From: SIG450 sp045658425
GTDB taxonomy: Bacteria; Bacillota; Clostridia; UMGS1840; HGM11507
Direction of reading: 5' to 3'
Length of the DNA: 64,000 nucleotides
NCBI GenBank assembly: GCA_045658425.1
Contig: JAZOVB010000172.1
Location: 5,335 to 69,334 of the forward strand
In this document: one piece after another, positions 17,734 through 26,151 of the stretch
Numbering within the stretch: the stretch's first letter is position 1
Layout of the letters: each line of letters begins with the position of its first letter
Position numbers and translations under genes: made by a program
The notes under the pieces: generated by a model
The model's database searches: none
Seen by the model: only the letters and a program-made list of their open reading frames with translations
What the model was told of the DNA's origin: nothing

Positions 17734-18750
17734 TTATTTCATCTCCTTTTTTCTAAGTTGTCCGCATGCAGCATCAATATCAGAGCCTAATTCTCGTCTA
17801 ACAGTGGCATTTATATTAAATCCTTCAAGCCACCCTTTAAACCTATTGATATTTTCAGGTTTTTTAAAACCTGTTTCCGTTACCTCATTAACAGGTATAA
17901 GGTTAACATGTGCCAACATACCTTTCAAAAGTCCCGCCAGTTTTTTTGCATCTTCGTAGGAATCGTTAAAATCCTTTATAAGTGTATACTCGAATGAAAT
18001 TCTTCTGCCGGTATATTCGATATATTTTCTCAAAGCAGGCATAAGTACTGAAATATTGTATCTTTTATTAACCGGCATTATTTGATTTCTCTTTTCATCT
18101 GTCGGAGCATGAAGAGAAACCGAAAGTGTAATAGGCATTTTCTCATTCATTAATTTTTCTATTCCCGGCACTATACCACAAGTTGAAAGTGATATATGTC
18201 TGTATGACAGATTAAGTCCAATTGGATTTGTAACATTTTTAAGAAAATGTATAACCTCATTATAATTATCAAGAGGTTCGCCCATTCCCATAAGCACTAC
18301 ATGAGAAATTCTGACCCCCATATCCTTACCTGCAAATATAATCTGATCAAGGATTTCTCCCGCCGTAAGATTTCTCTCTTTTCCGCCAATAGTTGATGCA
18401 CAAAATTTACATCCCATATTACAACCAACCTGTGTGGAAAGACACGCAGATATACCGTGTTTGTATGTCATAACAACGGTTTCAATATATGTACCATCGG
18501 TATTTTTAAATAGGTATTTTACAGTCTTGTCCTTGGAAACCTGTTTTCTTTCAATTTCCGGAACACTGATGAAAAATTCTTCAGAAAGTGACTGCCTTAA
18601 TTCCTTACTTAAATCAGTCATTTGAGAAAAATCAGAAACACCGGCAGACAACCATTTAAAACACTGCTTGGCTTTGAATGCAGGTTGCTTTTTTTCCACA
18701 AAATATTCAGTTAATTCTTCAATAGTCAAATCTTTTATATTTTTAAGCAA
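17734..18750 (-). CDS. rlmN: Dual-specificity RNA methyltransferase RlmN
   Basis: A 338-residue radical-SAM enzyme making 2-methyladenosine in 23S rRNA (A2503) and some tRNAs. The [4Fe-4S] motif is GCNMGCKFCAST near residue 110, and VVLMGMGEPLDNY, SLHAPTDEKRN and a late Cys in IDAACGQL are present, the last acting as the methyl-carrying or resolving cysteine. The start is TTG at 18750 with GGAG 7 nt upstream. First gene of the run to uppP. Confidence 0.95.
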   Translation of the reverse strand: MLKNIKDLTIEELTEYFVEKKQPAFKAKQCFKWLSAGVSDFSQMTDLSKELRQSLSEEFFISVPEIERKQVSKDKTVKYLFKNTDGTYIETVVMTYKHGISACLSTQVGCNMGCKFCASTIGGKERNLTAGEILDQIIFAGKDMGVRISHVVLMGMGEPLDNYNEVIHFLKNVTNPIGLNLSYRHISLSTCGIVPGIEKLMNEKMPITLSVSLHAPTDEKRNQIMPVNKRYNISVLMPALRKYIEYTGRRISFEYTLIKDFNDSYEDAKKLAGLLKGMLAHVNLIPVNEVTETGFKKPENINRFKGWLEGFNINATVRRELGSDIDAACGQLRKKEMK

Positions 18751-18774
18751 AGTAACAACTCCAATCCATTTTTA

Positions 18775-18803
18775 ATTATATGTTATTATGCTTAAAAAAT
18801 CAA
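18775..18803 (-). promoter_or_regulatory. Sigma-A promoter of the rlmN operon
   Basis: TTGATT and TATAAT with a 17-base spacer lie about 25 bases upstream of the rlmN TTG start. Confidence 0.65.
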
Positions 18804-18820
18804 GTTTTTTTAAATTCTTA

Positions 18821-18849
18821 TGGAAATATTTATAATTATATTGTATAAT
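18821..18849 (+). promoter_or_regulatory. Possible promoter of the DUF624-radA unit
   Basis: A perfect TATAAT is preceded at 17 bases by TGGAAA, a four-of-six match to the -35 consensus. Confidence 0.45.
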
Positions 18850-18903
18850 ACATTTTAGTAAATTATTTTTATAAGATGACATAATAACGAAAGGATGATA
18901 TAT

Positions 18904-19572
18904 ATGGGTATATTCTCATTTACCGGATACGGCCCCGGAAAAGGCGTAAGAAAAGATGAAAGAAAACTTAAAAGACCTTTTTTACTATTTTACTATTTGT
19001 TTTTTAATTTTACCAAATTTATAAAAACCAGTATGCTATTTACTATTACTTGTCTTCCCGTTATAACAATAGGTCCATCAATCTGTGCAATGACCTATAT
19101 TAATTACTGTATTGCAGAAGATAAGCCAACTTTTTTTCTTTCTGATTATTTTGAATATTTCAGAAAAAACTTTTTCAAAGGATTATTTGCTTTTATTTTA
19201 ACACTTATTCCTTTGTTTTCCTATACAATAGCACTATTCAACGCTGAGACAATCCCTCATTTCAAAAATTTCCTTATGCCTTTATTACTGGTAAATCTCA
19301 TAATGCTTATGATGAGTTTTTATATATATCCGCTGATAATTTTTTATGACATTCCATTTTTTGCAGTTTTTAAAAATGCTTTTTTGTTTGCACTTATTAA
19401 ACTTCCGCTTAATTTATTGGTTGCCGCTTGTGTAATCGGATTAGTTATTTTATCATTCGGTTATTCATCAGTTGTGGGCTGGATAGTAACGCCATTATTC
19501 CTTGTAGCATTTTTAAATTATTTTACGACGTTTTCAGTATATCCGACAATAAAAAAATATATGGAGGATTAA
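18904..19572 (+). CDS. DUF624 (YesL-like) membrane protein
   Basis: A 222-residue protein with five hydrophobic segments. Its start, MGIFSFTGYGPGKGVRKDE, and the region LPVITIGPSICAMTYI are typical of the DUF624/YesL family, membrane proteins of unknown function often near carbohydrate genes in Firmicutes. Here the neighbour is radA, three bases downstream. I prefer the ATG at 18904: the ATG at 18895 follows AAAGGA with no spacing. No catalytic residues are recognised. Confidence 0.8.
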   Translation: MGIFSFTGYGPGKGVRKDERKLKRPFLLFYYLFFNFTKFIKTSMLFTITCLPVITIGPSICAMTYINYCIAEDKPTFFLSDYFEYFRKNFFKGLFAFILTLIPLFSYTIALFNAETIPHFKNFLMPLLLVNLIMLMMSFYIYPLIIFYDIPFFAVFKNAFLFALIKLPLNLLVAACVIGLVILSFGYSSVVGWIVTPLFLVAFLNYFTTFSVYPTIKKYMED

Positions 19573-19575
19573 ACA

Positions 19576-20922
19576 TTGTCTAAAAACACTTACTATTTTT
19601 GTTCTGAATGTGGTTATCAATCATCAAAATGGTTAGGAAAATGCCCTGATTGCGGTGAATGGAACACATTCAGTGAAGAAAAAATAATCACTAAAGGAAA
19701 AAACAGCAAAACTTCTGTGGTATCCAATGTCAAACCTATAAAAATTGACCAGGTTACCGTTAACGATGAAGTCAGAATTAATACGGGAATAAAGGAATTT
19801 GACAGAGTGCTTGGCGGTGGTGTTGTTTGTGGTTCTGTAAACCTGGTAGGCGGAGATCCAGGCATCGGCAAATCCACTTTGTTACTTCAAATGTGCAGAA
19901 AAATCCCTGACACAATAAATGTTCTATACTGTTCCTCGGAAGAATCTGTTGAACAAATAAAGTTAAGAGCAAATCGATTATCTGACGGAAATCCAAATAT
20001 TTTTATATCATCCAAAACTGATGTTGATATGATAACAGAGGATATTTCCCAGTTAAAACCGCAGATTGTAGTTATTGACTCCATACAAACTATCTATTCA
20101 AGTGATTTGGAGTCTGCCCCCGGCACTGTGTCGCAAATCAGAGAATGTACTTTAAAAATTACCAGATATGCAAAAGAAAATAACATTACCGTATTTATTG
20201 TCGGCCATGTAACCAAAGATGGTGCACTGGCCGGACCAAAAGTGCTTGAACATATGGTTGATTGTGTACTTCAGTTTGAAGGTGAAAGATATTCTAATTT
20301 CAGAATTATAAGATCTATTAAAAATCGTTTTGGTTCTACCAACGAAATAGGTGTCTTTGAAATGACTGATAAAGGTCTTAAAGAAGTTGACAATCCATCC
20401 AATATGTTCTTGGAAGGCAGACCTAAAAATGCAGCAGGTACTGTTGTTATTTGTTCTATGGAAGGTACCAGACCGATTCTTGCGGAAATACAGGCATTGG
20501 TTACATCATCTAACTTCGGAACTCCACGAAGAATGGCAACCGGTATTGATTACAACAGATCAAATCTGGTTCTTGCAGTTCTTGAAAAAAAATCAGGATT
20601 AAATCTTGGGTCACAGGATACATATATAAATATTACCGGTGGCTTAAAATCATTTGAACCTGCTGTTGATTTAGGAATAGCAATTTCTGTGGCTTCCAGC
20701 TTTAAAAATAAGCCTATTCCCGATGATATGATTGTACTTGGTGAACTTGGACTGACAGGAGAAGTAAGAAATATTTCTTTTTTGGAAAAAAGGCTCAATG
20801 AAGCTTATAAGCTTGGATTTAAAAAAGCAATAATCCCCCATACTCAAAGTAATATAACCATAGACGGAATGGAAATAATAAAAGTAAAAAACATTATAGA
20901 AGCTTTTGGCGTTGTTTTTTAA
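19576..20922 (+). CDS. radA: DNA repair protein RadA
   Basis: A 448-residue RecA-like ATPase that helps branch migration in recombinational repair. The N-terminal zinc finger is CSECGYQSSKWLGKCPDCG, Walker A GGDPGIGKSTLLL near residue 92, the RadA-specific KNRFGSTNE motif near 250, and the C-terminal half is the Lon-protease-like domain with GGLKSFEPAVDLGIA. Start is TTG, with GGAGG 8 nt upstream. Three bases separate it from the DUF624 gene; the sigma factor gene begins 18 bases downstream. Confidence 0.95.
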   Translation: MSKNTYYFCSECGYQSSKWLGKCPDCGEWNTFSEEKIITKGKNSKTSVVSNVKPIKIDQVTVNDEVRINTGIKEFDRVLGGGVVCGSVNLVGGDPGIGKSTLLLQMCRKIPDTINVLYCSSEESVEQIKLRANRLSDGNPNIFISSKTDVDMITEDISQLKPQIVVIDSIQTIYSSDLESAPGTVSQIRECTLKITRYAKENNITVFIVGHVTKDGALAGPKVLEHMVDCVLQFEGERYSNFRIIRSIKNRFGSTNEIGVFEMTDKGLKEVDNPSNMFLEGRPKNAAGTVVICSMEGTRPILAEIQALVTSSNFGTPRRMATGIDYNRSNLVLAVLEKKSGLNLGSQDTYINITGGLKSFEPAVDLGIAISVASSFKNKPIPDDMIVLGELGLTGEVRNISFLEKRLNEAYKLGFKKAIIPHTQSNITIDGMEIIKVKNIIEAFGVVF

Positions 20923-20940
20923 CATAAGGCGGTGAAATAT

Positions 20941-21555
20941 TTGACGGAAAATGAATTAATCCAAAAAGTTAAGGATGGTAATACAGACGCTTTTGAAGAA
21001 CTTACATTAAAACATCAGACAACCGTATATAATATTTCACTGAGAATGTTAAAAAATGAGCATGATGCTTTCGATGTTTCTCAGGATGCTTTGCTCAAAG
21101 CTTTTATCAACATCAAAAAATTCAATGGTCGCTGTGCATTTTCAACATGGCTATACAGAATAACTGTAAACACTTGCCTGGACTATATAAAAAAAGCGAA
21201 AAAAGATAAGCACTATATATCATTGGAACAAGGAAGTTCATCAAATGAAGATGTTCCTTTAATACAAATTGAAGATAAAAGACAAAATACTGAAAATACA
21301 ATTTTAGAAAAAGAGCGAACAAATATTTTGTATAAAGCTATTGATAAGCTTCCAAAAAAGCATAGAGAAATGATAATCCTACGCGATATAGAAGGTTTTT
21401 CCTATGAAGAAATATCACAAATAACCAACCTCAACCCCGGAACAGTAAAGTCAAAAATTGCAAGAGCAAGATTAAAATTAAAAGAATTACTGTGTGAACA
21501 CAGGGAACTTTTCCTTTCATTTTTAGTCTTATTAATAAAAGATATTTTTAATTAA
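20941..21555 (+). CDS. ECF-type RNA polymerase sigma factor
   Basis: About 204 residues. Region 2 reads DAFEELTLKHQTTVYNISLRML with DAFDVSQDALLKAF, and region 4 reads LPKKHREMIILRDIEGFSYEEI followed by NPGTVKSKIARAR, a complete ECF layout of the SigW/RpoE type. I prefer the TTG at 20941, which lies 5-6 nt after GGCGGTGA, over the GTG at 20932. The next gene, a membrane protein with a short cytoplasmic part, is a likely anti-sigma factor. Target promoters and inducing stress are unknown. Confidence 0.9.
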   Translation: MTENELIQKVKDGNTDAFEELTLKHQTTVYNISLRMLKNEHDAFDVSQDALLKAFINIKKFNGRCAFSTWLYRITVNTCLDYIKKAKKDKHYISLEQGSSSNEDVPLIQIEDKRQNTENTILEKERTNILYKAIDKLPKKHREMIILRDIEGFSYEEISQITNLNPGTVKSKIARARLKLKELLCEHRELFLSFLVLLIKDIFN

Positions 21556-21572
21556 AAAGAAAGGAGATAAAT

Positions 21573-22472
21573 ATGAGCAATAAATATATTATACTTATAT
21601 ACAAAAAATTTGATGGTACAATATCAAAAAAAGAACTAAATAAGCTTAATAAAAAACTTGAACAAGACTCAAAGCTAAGAGAAGAAGATAAAATTATCAG
21701 TAAAATTTTTGAGGAATTTAAAAATACTCAGCCAAAAGCTCTTCCGAAAGATTATTCAGTAATATTAAAAAAGCGTATCTCCGATTATAATCTTAACAAA
21801 AAAGATCAAAAAGCATTTCAATTTCCTGTATTCAGAACAGCGATGGTTCTGGCAACTGTATTTTTAATCGTATTCTCTTTAAACTACAATTTAGCCCTTC
21901 TTCCCAAAACATCAAATAACATATCGGAATATCAATCACAACATAATGAACCTGCACAGATAGATAATGGGATTTCAAACGAAGAGCAACCACCTATAAT
22001 GCTTTCAAGAGCTGTCCCCTCTCTTCCACAATCTCAAGAAACAATTGTGAATGAGAATATTTTAACTGCCGATGTTGAAGAAAATAAATATAATACATCA
22101 ACTATAACAGAAGATAGTCCGGAAGATAAAAAACAAAAAGAATTTTTTACAATAAATAATGAGAGTGCCCAACAAACCAATGACTTATCTATTGACTCTG
22201 ACAACACAAAATACACTGAAGAAAAAACACTTTCAGGGGCAAGTGGTGGCGGAAGCAGTAATTGGAAAACAAACAACATCCTCTCCCCTGTTATAAAATG
22301 TAAATCCGGTGTATTTGAATTTCTTCAAATTGAAGGAATGGACAAACAATTATCATTTCCTATAAATCGATTTGAAGAGCTAAAAGAAAAGCTTAAGGAT
22401 TATATCATTACTATTGAAAACGATAATAATATTAATGCAGAATATTTTAAAATTTTAGAAATGGAATACTAA
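21573..22472 (+). CDS. Probable anti-sigma factor, single-pass membrane protein
   Basis: A 299-residue protein not recognised by family. The N-terminal 85 residues are charged and helical, as in cytoplasmic anti-sigma domains, but the HxxxCxxC zinc motif of ZAS proteins is missing. One hydrophobic segment (AMVLATVFLIVFSLNY, about residues 90-107) is followed by a long Ser/Asn/Glu-rich extracellular stretch with a GASGGGSS turn, then a compact C-terminal domain of about 65 residues. AAAGGAG precedes the ATG. The role is inferred only from its place 18 bases after the ECF sigma gene and from topology. Confidence 0.65.
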   Translation: MSNKYIILIYKKFDGTISKKELNKLNKKLEQDSKLREEDKIISKIFEEFKNTQPKALPKDYSVILKKRISDYNLNKKDQKAFQFPVFRTAMVLATVFLIVFSLNYNLALLPKTSNNISEYQSQHNEPAQIDNGISNEEQPPIMLSRAVPSLPQSQETIVNENILTADVEENKYNTSTITEDSPEDKKQKEFFTINNESAQQTNDLSIDSDNTKYTEEKTLSGASGGGSSNWKTNNILSPVIKCKSGVFEFLQIEGMDKQLSFPINRFEELKEKLKDYIITIENDNNINAEYFKILEMEY

Positions 22473-22478
22473 CTTACT

Positions 22479-22512
22479 AAAAATGAGTTTAGCGTTACGC
22501 TAAACTCATTTT
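22479..22512. terminator. Bidirectional terminator
   Basis: AAAATGAGTTTAGCG and CGCTAAACTCATTTT form a 15-bp stem with a TTA loop between the convergent anti-sigma and spoVAE genes, giving U-runs on both strands. Confidence 0.9.
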
Positions 22513-22522
22513 ATATATATAC

Positions 22523-22879
22523 TTATTTTTTTTCCTTTGGTTTAAAAATTAATGCAACAAAAAAGCCAAAAAACACCGCTGCGGAAATTCCGGCACTTGT
22601 TTTTGAAAGCCCTCCCGAAATTGCTCCGAGCAATCCGCTTTTATCAATTCCCTCTATGACACCTTTCCCAAGAGAATATCCAAAACCTGTTAGCGGAATA
22701 GTAGCACCGCACCCTGCAAAATCAACTAAGGGTTGATAAAGTCCAAGCACCGTAAGAATAGTTCCCGAAACAACATAAATTACCAAAATTCTTGCCGGAG
22801 TCAATTTAGTAAAATCGATAAGAATTTGCCCTATAACACATAGACCGCCGCCAACCAAAAAAGCACGTAAATAATCCAT
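22523..22879 (-). CDS. spoVAE: Stage V sporulation protein AE
   Basis: A 118-residue membrane protein with about four hydrophobic segments, homologous to SpoVAEb. It has GFGYSLGKGVIEGIDK and starts MDYLRAFLVGGGLCVIGQ. With SpoVAC and SpoVAD it belongs to the channel that moves Ca-dipicolinate into the spore core during sporulation and out on germination. AGAGG lies before the ATG and the gene follows spoVAD by 11 bases. Expression is expected in the forespore under sigma-G. Confidence 0.93.
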   Translation of the reverse strand: MDYLRAFLVGGGLCVIGQILIDFTKLTPARILVIYVVSGTILTVLGLYQPLVDFAGCGATIPLTGFGYSLGKGVIEGIDKSGLLGAISGGLSKTSAGISAAVFFGFFVALIFKPKEKK

Positions 22880-22890
22880 ATAAACAACCT

Positions 22891-23895
22891 CTATTCACAA
22901 ATAATTTCAATAAGATGTGCAATTCCCGGAATATTTTCCCCTTGCTGTGTCGTTGTTGGACTCATAAGAGCACCTGTTGCAATAAATAACATCTTTTTAA
23001 TGCGTTTAGAAATAAGATTAGAAATAATGTATCCCGAAAAAACCGAAGCTGAGCATCCGCAACCGCTACCACCTGAGTGAACATCTTGTGCTTCTAAATC
23101 AAAAATCAAAAGTCCGCAATCGTACAATTTATCGGTTTTATATCCGTTTTCCAAAAGAATTTCATTTAACAGCTCACTTCCGATTTTACCTAAATCACCT
23201 GTTAAAATCATATCATAACTGTTTATATCTTCTTTAGTATCTTCAAAAAAAGATATAATGGTATCTGCAGCCGCAGGGGCCATACAAGCTCCCATATTAT
23301 TTGCATCTTTAACCCCTAAGTCAACTATTTTTCCGGGGGTAACTCTTTTTATTTTAGGTCCCTCTCCGTTGTTTGATAAAACAACTGCACCGGAACCTGT
23401 GACTGTCCATTGAGAGGTTGCCGGTCTTGTCCCTCCGTATTCAAGCGGAAATCTAAACTGTCGCTCCGCCGAACAAAAATGTGACGAAGTTGCCGCAACT
23501 ATATTTTTTCCATATTCTCCGTCAACAAGAATAGAACCCAGAAGCATTGACTCTGCCATAGTTGAACAAGCACCGTACAATCCAAAGAATGGAATATTTA
23601 AAGTTCTTAATCCGAAACTACTGGAAGTGCATTGATTAAGCAAGTCCCCTGCAAATATATAATCTATATCATTAGCCGACAGTCCGGCTTTTGTAATTGC
23701 ACCCTCAACAGAAGTTTTTATTAATTTACTTTCAGCTTTTTCCCAGGTTGATTCCCCAAATACCGAATCCTCCAGAACAACATCAAAGAATTTATTTAAA
23801 GGGCCTTCCCCTTCCTTTGGCCCAACAATTGAATAATACCCAGTGATTACCGGCGTATTTGAAAGCGTAATTGTGCGTTTTCCAGTTTTGTTCAT
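22891..23895 (-). CDS. spoVAD: Stage V sporulation protein AD
   Basis: A 334-residue soluble protein with a thiolase-like fold that binds dipicolinic acid in Bacillus. Visible features are GLYGACSTMAESM (about residue 128, with the thiolase-position Cys), ATSSHFCSAERQFRFP, and a GGSGCGCSA stretch near residue 275. The spoVA channel uses it as a DPA-binding subunit on the inner membrane. It lies between spoVAC and spoVAE with short gaps, as in other Clostridia that keep only the AC-AD-AE set. Confidence 0.95.
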   Translation of the reverse strand: MNKTGKRTITLSNTPVITGYYSIVGPKEGEGPLNKFFDVVLEDSVFGESTWEKAESKLIKTSVEGAITKAGLSANDIDYIFAGDLLNQCTSSSFGLRTLNIPFFGLYGACSTMAESMLLGSILVDGEYGKNIVAATSSHFCSAERQFRFPLEYGGTRPATSQWTVTGSGAVVLSNNGEGPKIKRVTPGKIVDLGVKDANNMGACMAPAAADTIISFFEDTKEDINSYDMILTGDLGKIGSELLNEILLENGYKTDKLYDCGLLIFDLEAQDVHSGGSGCGCSASVFSGYIISNLISKRIKKMLFIATGALMSPTTTQQGENIPGIAHLIEIICE

Positions 23896-23904
23896 TTATA
23901 TCAC

Positions 23905-24354
23905 CTATACTACCAATCTTCCTATTAATAATAAAAAACCACTTATAACCGATGCGAGAATACCATATACCAATACAGGCCCTGCTATAATAAACATTTT
24001 TGCACCTAAACCAAGTACAAAACCTTCACTTTTAAACTCCATAGCCGGAGAAACCACAGCATTTGCAAAACCTGTTATTGGAACTAATGTCCCTGCGCCT
24101 CCGAATTTTGCAATTTTACTGTATATATCAAGACCTGTTAAAAGAGCGCTTAAAAATATCATTATTATTGAAGTATATGTTGATGCGTCATTTTGAGAAA
24201 TATTTAACTTAACAAGATAATTATTTATAACCTGTGCCAACAAACAAATACCCCCTCCTGTAATAAAAGCTTTAAAACCTTTTACAACAAAAGAAGATCC
24301 GGGTGTTTTGTTATCAAGCATTTCCTTATATTGAGCTGTTGATATCTTTTTCAT
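23905..24354 (-). CDS. spoVAC: Stage V sporulation protein AC
   Basis: A 149-residue membrane protein with four hydrophobic segments, a channel component for Ca-dipicolinate; the Bacillus protein behaves as a mechanosensitive channel. It begins MKKISTAQYKEMLDNKTPGSS and contains FITGGGICLLAQ and VPITGFANAVVSPAMEFKSEG, which are characteristic. AAGGAAG precedes the ATG. First gene of the operon; a sigma-G-like promoter (TGTATT, then CATTTAT) may overlap the hydA terminator upstream, but it is weak. Confidence 0.94.
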   Translation of the reverse strand: MKKISTAQYKEMLDNKTPGSSFVVKGFKAFITGGGICLLAQVINNYLVKLNISQNDASTYTSIIMIFLSALLTGLDIYSKIAKFGGAGTLVPITGFANAVVSPAMEFKSEGFVLGLGAKMFIIAGPVLVYGILASVISGFLLLIGRLVV

Positions 24355-24408
24355 TTTTCCACTTCCTTTTCTTTACCTTATTATAAATGAAAAAATAAAT
24401 AAAATACA

Positions 24409-24439
24409 AAAAACTGACAGGTAAAACCTGTCAGTTTTT
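24409..24439 (-). terminator. Terminator of the hydrogenase operon
   Basis: AAAAACTGACAGG and CCTGTCAGTTTTT pair over 13 bp with a U-run, 16 bases after the hydA stop and before spoVAC. Confidence 0.88.
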
Positions 24440-24454
24440 CAAATTATTCAAATA

Positions 24455-26149
24455 TTAAAATTTATAATGAACATGTAGCAATTCATGTACTCTGTCTTTT
24501 AATATTCCATCATAAAGTGTTGATAGTGTAGGATTATCTTCTGAACGTTTAATCTGAGATAATTTATCTGCACTGTACAAGCCCTTTGCTCTTTTAATTT
24601 TCTCAGGTGTAAATCCTAAAGGCTGACCAGCACCGCCAACACAACCACCGGGACATGCCATAACTTCAATCAAGTCATAATATACCTCTTTTGATTCAAG
24701 TTTTTTCAGTAATTCCTGAGCGTTTTTAAGGCCGTGAACAACAGCTATTTTAATCTCTTTATCCCCTACTGTAAGAGTTGCTTCTTTTACAGATTCCATA
24801 CCTCTTACACCACAGAATTCGATTTCTCTCAAAGCATTTGAACTCTTTTCTTCACAACATCTTCTGATAACAGCTTCAGCAACACCGCCGGTAGCACCGA
24901 AAATAACGCCTGAACCACTACCAAGACCAAATGGCATATCAGGAGCTTCTTCCTCAAGTTCAACGAACTTAATACCGCTTTCCTTTATCATAACAGCTAA
25001 TTCCTGAGTAGTAATTACACAATCAACATCAGGTACATTATTTCTTACAAATTCTTCTCTTCCTGCTTCAATCTTCTTAGCAGAACATGGCATAACGGCA
25101 ACAACATAAGTATTTTTACCGTCATTGGCATCCATTTCTTTATAATGTTCCTTTAAAACAGCACCAAACATTTCCATAGGTGATTTACAAGTTGAAATAT
25201 TATGAACAAGTTCAGGCTTTCTTTTTTCGATATAGTTAATCCAACCCGGACAGCAGGAAGTAAACATCGGGAATGTTCCATTATTTTCAAGTCTTTCTAT
25301 AAATTCATTGGACTCTTCAATAACAGTTAAATCAGCACCAAGGGTTGTATCGAAGACTTCATCAACACCCATTCGCTTTAAAGATGCAACCAATTTTCCC
25401 ATTACATTTAAGCCGGTATCCATATGGAATTCTTCACCTATAGCCACACGAACAGCAGGAGCAATCTGGAATACAACTCTCTTTGTATCGTCATGAATAG
25501 CATCCCATACTTTGCCGATTTCTCTTTTAACAGTAATCGCACCGGTAGGACAAGCTGATGCACACTGACCGCATCCAATACAGTCTGTATCAATAATATT
25601 TCGGTTAAAGGCAGGAGTAACTTTCATCTCTGAACCACGATATGCAAAATCGATAACGCCCATTCCCATAAGCTCGTCACACACACGCACACAGTCACCA
25701 CATAGAATACATTTATTTAAATCTCTGTCTATTGCAGGACTTGTCTCATCCTTAGGTTCAATAGTTCTTGTATCATTAAATCTAACCTTATTGATACCAA
25801 ACTGAAGAGCTAATTTCTGAAGTTTACATTTACCGTTCTGACTACAGATAGTACAATCTCTGCAGTGTGCAGCAAGTAAAAGTTCAAGAATCATTCTTCT
25901 ATGCTTTAATAGTTTCTTTGTATTTGTTTTAATTTTCATCTGGTCACGTGGTTCCATTGAACAGGACGCTTCAATTCCTCCCCATTCATTTTCAACAACA
26001 CACATACGACATGCACCGTGAACAGACAGTTCTGAATAATAACAGAAAGTTGGGATTTCAATACCGGCTTTTCTGATAACCTGTAGTACATTTTTTTCAC
26101 CATCAAAAGCAACTCTTCTGCCATCTATATACATAACACCTTTAGCCAT
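24455..26149 (-). CDS. hydA: [FeFe] hydrogenase catalytic subunit HydA
   Basis: A 564-residue subunit that reduces protons or oxidises H2. The N-terminal [2Fe-2S] domain has CYYSELSVHGACRMC, then a Cys-rich site with CRDCTICSQNGKCKLQ, two ferredoxin [4Fe-4S] motifs (CILCGDCVRVCDE and CIGCGQCASACP), and the H-cluster motifs TSCCPGW, MPCSAKK and MACPGGCVGGAG. With HydB and HydC it forms the trimeric enzyme that in known relatives couples NADH and reduced ferredoxin to H2 formation (electron bifurcation or confurcation). It lies two bases after hydB; GGAGG precedes the ATG. Confidence 0.95.
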   Translation of the reverse strand: MAKGVMYIDGRRVAFDGEKNVLQVIRKAGIEIPTFCYYSELSVHGACRMCVVENEWGGIEASCSMEPRDQMKIKTNTKKLLKHRRMILELLLAAHCRDCTICSQNGKCKLQKLALQFGINKVRFNDTRTIEPKDETSPAIDRDLNKCILCGDCVRVCDELMGMGVIDFAYRGSEMKVTPAFNRNIIDTDCIGCGQCASACPTGAITVKREIGKVWDAIHDDTKRVVFQIAPAVRVAIGEEFHMDTGLNVMGKLVASLKRMGVDEVFDTTLGADLTVIEESNEFIERLENNGTFPMFTSCCPGWINYIEKRKPELVHNISTCKSPMEMFGAVLKEHYKEMDANDGKNTYVVAVMPCSAKKIEAGREEFVRNNVPDVDCVITTQELAVMIKESGIKFVELEEEAPDMPFGLGSGSGVIFGATGGVAEAVIRRCCEEKSSNALREIEFCGVRGMESVKEATLTVGDKEIKIAVVHGLKNAQELLKKLESKEVYYDLIEVMACPGGCVGGAGQPLGFTPEKIKRAKGLYSADKLSQIKRSEDNPTLSTLYDGILKDRVHELLHVHYKF

Positions 26150-26151
26150 GA

